A DNA stretch of 55,486 nucleotides from Rhodocyclaceae bacterium. GTDB lineage: Bacteria > Pseudomonadota > Gammaproteobacteria > Burkholderiales > Rhodocyclaceae. The position numbers were made by a program, and so were the translations under genes. The notes beneath the pieces were generated by a model. The model was not told where the DNA came from and did not search any database. It was given only the letters and a program-made list of their open reading frames with translations. The DNA lies in assembly GCA_026415155.1 (NCBI GenBank), contig JAOAHQ010000047.1:1-55486 (forward strand). Reading direction: 5' to 3'. Shown piece after piece: positions 51,241 to 55,486 of the stretch. Each line of letters starts with the position of its first letter. Positions within the stretch are counted from its first letter, which is position 1.

Positions 51241-52412
51241 GCCGCCTCCCCGGCCGGGGGGAGCTCCTCGTGGCGCACTTGAAAGCCGGTCAGCGGCACG
51301 CCTGCCGCTTCGAGCGCCGCGGCGAGCTTGGGCGCCTCGTCGCGCAAGTCGGCTGCGCTCGCGCCATAGGGCGTGGCAAGCAAAATGCTGACGCCCTCCT
51401 TCGAGAGGCGCAGCCTCGCATCGATGCGGCCTAAGCGCGGCGTGGTGAGCGAAAGCGAAGTGCTCCATTGGAGCGCTTCCTCGCCGCCTTCGCCGCCTTC
51501 GCGCTCGCCTTCCCATTCGATTTCCCATTCGAGCATCTGGCGCGGCCAGATCTCGCCATGCCAGACGAGGCGCTGGGTGGCGATCGCTTCGAGCTGCTGC
51601 TGCACGAGCGGGCGCAGCTCCTCGGCGACGGCCTGCGCCGCCGCGCCGGCCTGCCCCGCGCGTGCGGCGGGCTCGCTGCCCGCGGGGGCCGTCCCGCCAG
51701 CGCCGACTTTTTCGGGGCCGCCGGGAAAGGCCGGCGATGCGCTCAAGGCGCCGGTTGCGGCTCCCTCAGCGCTGCGGGCGCGCGCCGCCTCGGCGGCGAG
51801 AAAGGCGGCGGGGGAAGAGTGCTGCCCTTGCGGTTCTTGCAGCAGCCGCTCGAGGGGAAGCTTGCCGGCCACCCATTGCGCTTGATGCGCCTCGTAAAAG
51901 AGCCCGCTTTGCTCGACGGCGCGCGCCAGGCGCGGGACGAGTTCCGCTGCCGCCGTTGGAGAGGCGGGCGGCTGCGGCAGGAGCGGCTCGCCGCGGTTGA
52001 GCAGGGCCGGCGCGGCGCGCTCGCCCTCGGCCGGCAAGAGTTGGCTGATGAGCCGCGCCGCGGGGCTGAATTGCATGAAAGGATAAGGCCCGGCGCTGCC
52101 GGTCGCTGGCGGCCCGCCTGATTCCACCTGGCGGGCGATGATCGCCTTGGCCGAGCGGTCGATGACGACGAGCTGAAGATCATCGCCGGCCTTGGCCCCC
52201 TCGGGCAGTTGCAAGGTGAGCTGCCGGCCGGCGACGAGCGCCTTGTAGGTGTTGTCGGGCAGCGCTTCCTGGATGCGCGCGCTGAAGGTCTGGCCCGGCA
52301 GGAGTTCCGGCAGGTCGGCGGGAATCTCGTGCGCCGGCCGCACCGGCTGCAGGGGATTCGCTTCGGTCTGCAGGCGCAGGCGCAGGCCGGCATCGGGCGG
52401 GATCAGCGCCAT
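51237..52412 (-). CDS. Second FliK-like hook-length control domain protein
   Basis: Protein of 391 residues. The C-terminal Flg_hook-like domain reads LSLTTPRLGRIDARLRLSKE and LAAALEAAGVPLTGFQVRHE, resembling FliK. The N-terminal part has a beta-rich segment (FSARIQEALPDNTYKALVAG) and a long low-complexity middle. That middle contains KVGAGGTAP from an antisense dispersed repeat copy. ATG 52412 has GAGG five bases upstream. It may regulate export together with the orphan FlhB domain encoded next to it. Confidence 0.78.
   Translation of the reverse strand: MALIPPDAGLRLRLQTEANPLQPVRPAHEIPADLPELLPGQTFSARIQEALPDNTYKALVAGRQLTLQLPEGAKAGDDLQLVVIDRSAKAIIARQVESGGPPATGSAGPYPFMQFSPAARLISQLLPAEGERAAPALLNRGEPLLPQPPASPTAAAELVPRLARAVEQSGLFYEAHQAQWVAGKLPLERLLQEPQGQHSSPAAFLAAEAARARSAEGAATGALSASPAFPGGPEKVGAGGTAPAGSEPAARAGQAGAAAQAVAEELRPLVQQQLEAIATQRLVWHGEIWPRQMLEWEIEWEGEREGGEGGEEALQWSTSLSLTTPRLGRIDARLRLSKEGVSILLATPYGASAADLRDEAPKLAAALEAAGVPLTGFQVRHEELPPAGEAA
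51688..51712 (+). repeat. Dispersed repeat copy inside the second fliK-like gene
   Basis: Forward on the + strand with an exact core, GCCGTCCCGCCAGCGCCGAC, followed by five T. The minus-strand gene reads KVGAGGTA. Confidence 0.78.
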
Positions 52413-52501
52413 CTCGTCCTCACACTTGGGACAACCGCTCAACCAGCCTCATGAAGCCGCTGCGGTAATTCATGGCTGGCGCAAGGGGGGTGCGGGGGCG
52501 C

Positions 52502-52825
52502 CTAGCCGCCGTAGGCGCGATCGATTTGGCGTTTTTTCGCCCCGCTGGAGAGAAAACGCCGCACCTGCTCCATCCACGGCTCGGTATGGCGGCGGATCTC
52601 GGCATCGTCTTGCAGGATGCGCTGGATCAGCTCGCGCTTGCGCTCGACAATGCGCGGATCGCTCTGTGCCTCGGATTCGCGCATCAACGTGTCGCGCAGG
52701 GCGGCCACCGCGCGTTCAAGATCGACGAGCCGTTCCCAGTCGTGGGCGCGCGCCGCCTCCACCATCTTGGCGGAGAGGGCGCACATCTGTTCGTAAAGCT
52801 CGATCTGGGCCGACATCAAGAGCAT
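52502..52825 (-). CDS. fliT: Flagellar chaperone FliT
   Basis: Helical export chaperone of 107 residues, usually for the cap protein FliD. MSAQIELYEQMCALSAKMVE and the WERLVDLERAVAALRD helix fit FliT. ATG 52825 has GAGGG six bases upstream; a GTG overlapping fliS is the alternative. The 89 bp between it and the FliK-like gene holds nothing recognisable. Confidence 0.78.
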   Translation of the reverse strand: MLLMSAQIELYEQMCALSAKMVEAARAHDWERLVDLERAVAALRDTLMRESEAQSDPRIVERKRELIQRILQDDAEIRRHTEPWMEQVRRFLSSGAKKRQIDRAYGG

Positions 52826-52833
52826 GGTAGCCC

Positions 52834-53265
52834 TCACGCCTGGCCTTGGCTGGCCGAAACAACGGCCGGATCGTTGGCTATTTCCTCCCAGGCGCCCTTG
52901 ATCTCCTTGAGCAGCCCCTGCACTTCGGCCAGCGCCGCCGCGTCGTTGTGGAGATTCGCGTAGAGCAGGCGGTCGGTCATGTAGTCATACAGCGCCGCGA
53001 GCCGCTCGGCGAGCTCGCCGCCCTGCTCGAAATCGAGGCTGGCCTTCAAACCGTTGGTGAGGATTTCGATGGCCTTGGAAATGGCCTTGCCCTTGGCAGC
53101 GACATCCTTTTGCGCCAGCGCTTCGCCGGCGACCGAGAGGGAGAGCAAGGCGCCCTCGAAGAGCATCAGGATCAGCTTGTGAGGGCTTGCGGCCATCACG
53201 CCGGTCTCGACGCCGACCTGTTTGTAGGAATCGCTGGGAGTCGTGGCGCTGGCGAACATGGTCAT
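52834..53265 (-). CDS. fliS: Flagellin chaperone FliS
   Basis: Flagellin export chaperone of 143 residues. YKQVGVETGVMAASPHKLIL and MLFEGALLSLSVAGEALAQK are highly characteristic. The ATG overlaps the fliD stop (ATGA). Confidence 0.95.
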   Translation of the reverse strand: MTMFASATTPSDSYKQVGVETGVMAASPHKLILMLFEGALLSLSVAGEALAQKDVAAKGKAISKAIEILTNGLKASLDFEQGGELAERLAALYDYMTDRLLYANLHNDAAALAEVQGLLKEIKGAWEEIANDPAVVSASQGQA

Positions 53266-54635
53266 CCTGTATTGATCTTGGGAAGGTTGGCAAGCTGCTG
53301 GGTGAGATACTGGCTCGTCTGGCTCATGCTGGCGATCGTCGAATCGAGCGCTGAAAACTGCGCGCGATAGCGCGCCTCGATGTCCTGCAAGCGGCGCTTC
53401 ATCGTCTCGGTCTGCTGCTGCAACAGCTTGATCGAGGCATTGATGCCCTCGGTGCGGCTGTCAATGACGCCTTTGGCCTCGAGCATCGACTGCAGCGCCG
53501 TCGCGAAGCGCACGGCGATGCCGGGGTTGCCGGCCGTCGTCTGCGTCATGAGTCCCTTCACATCCTTGTTCGGATCATTGAGGGCCTCGGTGAGCTTGGC
53601 GGTGTCGAGTTTCAGCGTGCCATCGCTTTGCAGGCGGATGCCAATGTCAGAAAGCGTGCCGATGTCGCCAAAACCGCTGACGCGCGAGAACACCAGCTGG
53701 TTGAGCTGGGACTGTACCGAGCGGATCGCCGCATCGCCGGTCAGCACGGCGGCCTTTTTCGTCTGCGGGTCGTATTTGGCCACCGCGTCGATCTGCTTCT
53801 TCGCCTCGTTGAAGGCCTTGACGAAGCCGTCGAAGGCGGCGACGACGGCGGCGGTGTTCTTGCCCACCGTCACGGTGGTCGAGCCGGTCGCGACGAGGTT
53901 CAGCGTCACGTTGTCGATCGCATCGGTGATCGTGTTCGAACTGCGCGTGATCGCCAAGCCGTTGATGGTGAGCTGCGCATCGTCGGCATTCTGGGTCGTC
54001 ACCAAACTTGGCGAGGCGAGATTGCCGAGGGCGAAGCTGCCGCCGCTGCCGGAATCCGTGACGGCAACCGTGATGGCCCCGCTGCTGCCGAGCGTCTGCG
54101 AATTGAGGATCAGCCGGTAGTTCGTGCCGTCATTGACGATGCTCGCCTTCACCCCCGCATTGGCGGCGTTGATTGCGTCGCGGATGCCGGCGAGCGTGTT
54201 GTTGCTGCCATCGATCGTGATATTGACCGGCGTGCCGCTGCCGATCTGGATCGACAGCGTGCCGTGCGTGAAGGTGTTCGAGGTCGCCGTGTAGGCGTCG
54301 CTCGAGCGCACCGTGTGGTATTTCGCAAGCTGCGTGACATTGATCGAGTAGGTGCCCGCCAAGGCGCCGCTCGCGGCAGTGGCCGTGGCGACATCCTTGT
54401 TCGAGCTCGTTGCCGACAAGCCCGTGTAGGTGCCTGCCGTCTTCAAGGTATTGACGGCGCCGAGCAGATTGTCGAGCGCGCTCTTCACACTCCCATAGGC
54501 GGAAATCTTGGCCTGAAAGCTCGCTTCCTTGGCGGCGAGCTGTGTGAGCGGCCGGCTTTCGACCAGCATCAGCTTGCTGACGATGCCATTGATGTCGAGT
54601 CCAGAACCGATACCGGGCGAGGATAGAGTGGCCAT
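53262..54635 (-). CDS. fliD: Filament cap protein FliD
   Basis: Cap protein (HAP2) of 457 residues. The N-terminus MATLSSPGIGSGLDINGIVS and KLMLVESRPLTQLAAKEASF, the central DAQLTINGLAITRSSNTITD and the C-terminal coiled coil (LLQQQTETMKRRLQDIEARY) are typical. The start is set by AGGAGG at eight bases. A sigma-54 promoter lies 66-82 bp upstream. Confidence 0.96.
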   Translation of the reverse strand: MATLSSPGIGSGLDINGIVSKLMLVESRPLTQLAAKEASFQAKISAYGSVKSALDNLLGAVNTLKTAGTYTGLSATSSNKDVATATAASGALAGTYSINVTQLAKYHTVRSSDAYTATSNTFTHGTLSIQIGSGTPVNITIDGSNNTLAGIRDAINAANAGVKASIVNDGTNYRLILNSQTLGSSGAITVAVTDSGSGGSFALGNLASPSLVTTQNADDAQLTINGLAITRSSNTITDAIDNVTLNLVATGSTTVTVGKNTAAVVAAFDGFVKAFNEAKKQIDAVAKYDPQTKKAAVLTGDAAIRSVQSQLNQLVFSRVSGFGDIGTLSDIGIRLQSDGTLKLDTAKLTEALNDPNKDVKGLMTQTTAGNPGIAVRFATALQSMLEAKGVIDSRTEGINASIKLLQQQTETMKRRLQDIEARYRAQFSALDSTIASMSQTSQYLTQQLANLPKINTG

Positions 54636-54700
54636 CGCGATTCCTCCTTCTCTTCCTGTGTATCTTAACGGCAAATGCCGCTGCCGATTGAGACCATGCC

Positions 54701-54717
54701 TTGCAGGAAGCGTTCCA
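54701..54717 (-). promoter_or_regulatory. Sigma-54 promoter for fliD-fliS-fliT
   Basis: Minus-strand TGGAACGCTTCCTGCAA has GG/GC ten bases apart and agrees with TGGCACG-N4-TTGCA except at two positions. An imperfect palindrome, CGGCAAATGCCG (54669-54680), lies downstream in the leader. Confidence 0.7.
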
Positions 54718-54753
54718 ACGCATCCCCTGCGCTTTCTACCGCTCTAAGGCAAA

Positions 54754-54776
54754 CGCCCGCCCTCTTCGGGCGGGCG
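54754..54776 (-). terminator. Terminator hairpin after flaG
   Basis: A nine-bp GC stem (CGCCCGCCC / GGGCGGGCG) with a five-base loop, followed on the minus strand by GTTTGCC. It separates flaG from the fliD promoter. Confidence 0.65.
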
Positions 54777-54789
54777 GAAATCACGTTGC

Positions 54790-55158
54790 TCACGCTTCCT
54801 GTTTGAGGAGCATGCCCTGCAGCTTGTCGAGCGAGCGGGCGATTCGCAGCAACTCTTCGGCCGGGATCTGGCGGATCGTCTCGCCGGTCACGGCATCGGT
54901 GATTTTCACGACCGTCTTGCCCGTTTCCTCATCGACCGAAAACTGCAGGCTATTGGGCGATTTGCTGTCGACGAGCCGCCGCACGCTCTCGATGGCCTGC
55001 TGCACTTTCTCGGGCGTCGGGCGCTCCGGCAGAGAGGCGCTGGCTTCGACTGCGTCGGGCGCCGGCGGCGGCCTGTCCACCGTCACCGGCTTGCCTTCGA
55101 CCCGCGGCTCGGGCCTGGGCGGCGGTGCGCCGGTATTGCCGATCATCGAAATTGCCAT
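54790..55158 (-). CDS. flaG: FlaG family protein
   Basis: Protein of 122 residues found next to flagellin in polar flagellates and linked to filament length. The conserved C-terminal core is LQFSVDEETGKTVVKITDAV and TGETIRQIPAEELLRIARSL. The N-terminal half is Pro-rich. It lies between flagellin and fliD in the usual order. Confidence 0.92.
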   Translation of the reverse strand: MAISMIGNTGAPPPRPEPRVEGKPVTVDRPPPAPDAVEASASLPERPTPEKVQQAIESVRRLVDSKSPNSLQFSVDEETGKTVVKITDAVTGETIRQIPAEELLRIARSLDKLQGMLLKQEA

Positions 55159-55177
55159 GATTGCTCTCCTGTTGGCC

Positions 55178-55210
55178 TAACGCGCGGACGGCCCGGAAGA
55201 GCCGCCCGCG
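55178..55210 (-). terminator. GC-rich hairpin after fliC
   Basis: Long imperfect GC-rich inverted repeat (CGCGCGG...CCGCGCG) between the flagellin stop and flaG. It lacks a T-run and probably attenuates read-through or stabilises the flagellin mRNA 3' end. Confidence 0.4.
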
Positions 55211-55236
55211 CGATGCGCTGTAAGGTCAGCCTACGC

Positions 55237-55486
55237 TTAACCGCGCAGCAAGGTCAGCGCCGCCTGCGGCAACGCATTCGCCTGGGCGAGCATCGCGATG
55301 CCGGCCTGCTGCAGGATTTGCACGCGGGTGAGGTTGGCGGTTTCTGCGGCGAAGTCGGCGTCGCGGATGCGGCTTCTGGCGGCCGAGAGGTTCTCGGAAG
55401 TCGTCTGCAGCTGCGAGATGGTCGCCTCGAAGCGCGATTGCAAGGCGCCGAACTTGGCACGCTGGCTGTTGATGGCGTCGATGGCT
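55237..55486 (-). CDS. fliC: Flagellin FliC, C-terminal part (cut by window end)
   Basis: The last 82 residues of flagellin, read in frame to the window edge. [20 protein letters not shown] begins the visible part. The D0 helix is conserved: [20 protein letters not shown], then [20 protein letters not shown] and LTLLRG. The promoter and N-terminus lie beyond the window. Confidence 0.97.
   Translation of the reverse strand, partial: AIDAINSQRAKFGALQSRFEATISQLQTTSENLSAARSRIRDADFAAETANLTRVQILQQAGIAMLAQANALPQAALTLLRG

Noticed and set aside
1-55486. CRISPR arrays, insertion sequences, tRNA or rRNA genes
   Set aside because: No regularly spaced repeats, transposase genes or RNA-gene signatures were seen. 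The dispersed repeat is not regularly spaced.

Overview
The window is one large flagellar/chemotaxis island from a GC-rich proteobacterium. The gene set (FlhF, FlrB/FlrC two-component system with sigma-54-type promoters, MotC/MotD-type stator, FlaG, CheV, CheZ, and MSHA-type pilus genes) fits a polarly flagellated betaproteobacterium, perhaps near Rhodocyclales/Nitrosomonadales. That placement is an inference from gene content and order, not from a marker gene.

Layout. (1) 118-7973, + strand: two chemoreceptors, then cheV-cheV-cheY-cheZ-cheA. (2) 8058-15031, + strand: an accessory insert with a Uma2-family protein, an MSHA minor-pilin/adhesin block (mshQ, a GspH-like pseudopilin, mshD, mshO, mshP) and an MntA/HepT toxin-antitoxin pair. 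(3) 15144-22707, + strand: flhB, flhA, flhF, a drastically shortened flhG-like gene, fliA, motC, motD. (4) 22711-24296, - strand: flgA and flgM-flgN. (5) 24508-36005, + strand: flgBCDEFGHIJ, flgKL and a small lipoprotein gene. (6) 35974-46712, - strand: fliFGHIJ and fliKLMNOPQR, pointing towards flgL. (7) 46868-50151, + strand: flrB, flrC, fliE and a second Uma2 gene. (8) 50153-55486, - strand: flagellin (cut by the window end), flaG, fliD, fliS, fliT, a second FliK-like gene, an orphan FlhB C-terminal domain and a YcgR/PilZ protein.

Together these genes encode nearly the whole flagellar export apparatus, basal body, rod, hook, filament cap and motor, plus the chemotaxis phosphorelay. The master regulator (FlrA/FleQ type), CheW, CheR, CheB and the rest of the MSHA assembly machinery are not in the window. 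Regulation is readable in the intergenic DNA: near-consensus sigma-54 promoters precede flgB, flgK, fliK, fliE and fliD, with weaker ones at flgA and fliF. A sigma-28 promoter precedes flgM. A GGCAA-N3-TTGCC palindrome recurs in flagellar intergenic regions and is a good candidate for the FlrC binding site.

The most unusual features are: (a) a dispersed repeat of about 24 bp, core GCCGTCCCGCCAGCGCCGAC plus a T-rich tail, in more than a dozen copies both between genes and inside genes, where it is translated as Pro/Ala or Gly linkers; (b) the 107-residue FlhG relic, which keeps the FlhF-activating DQA-type motif but has lost the ATPase P-loop; and (c) the shared palindromic operator.
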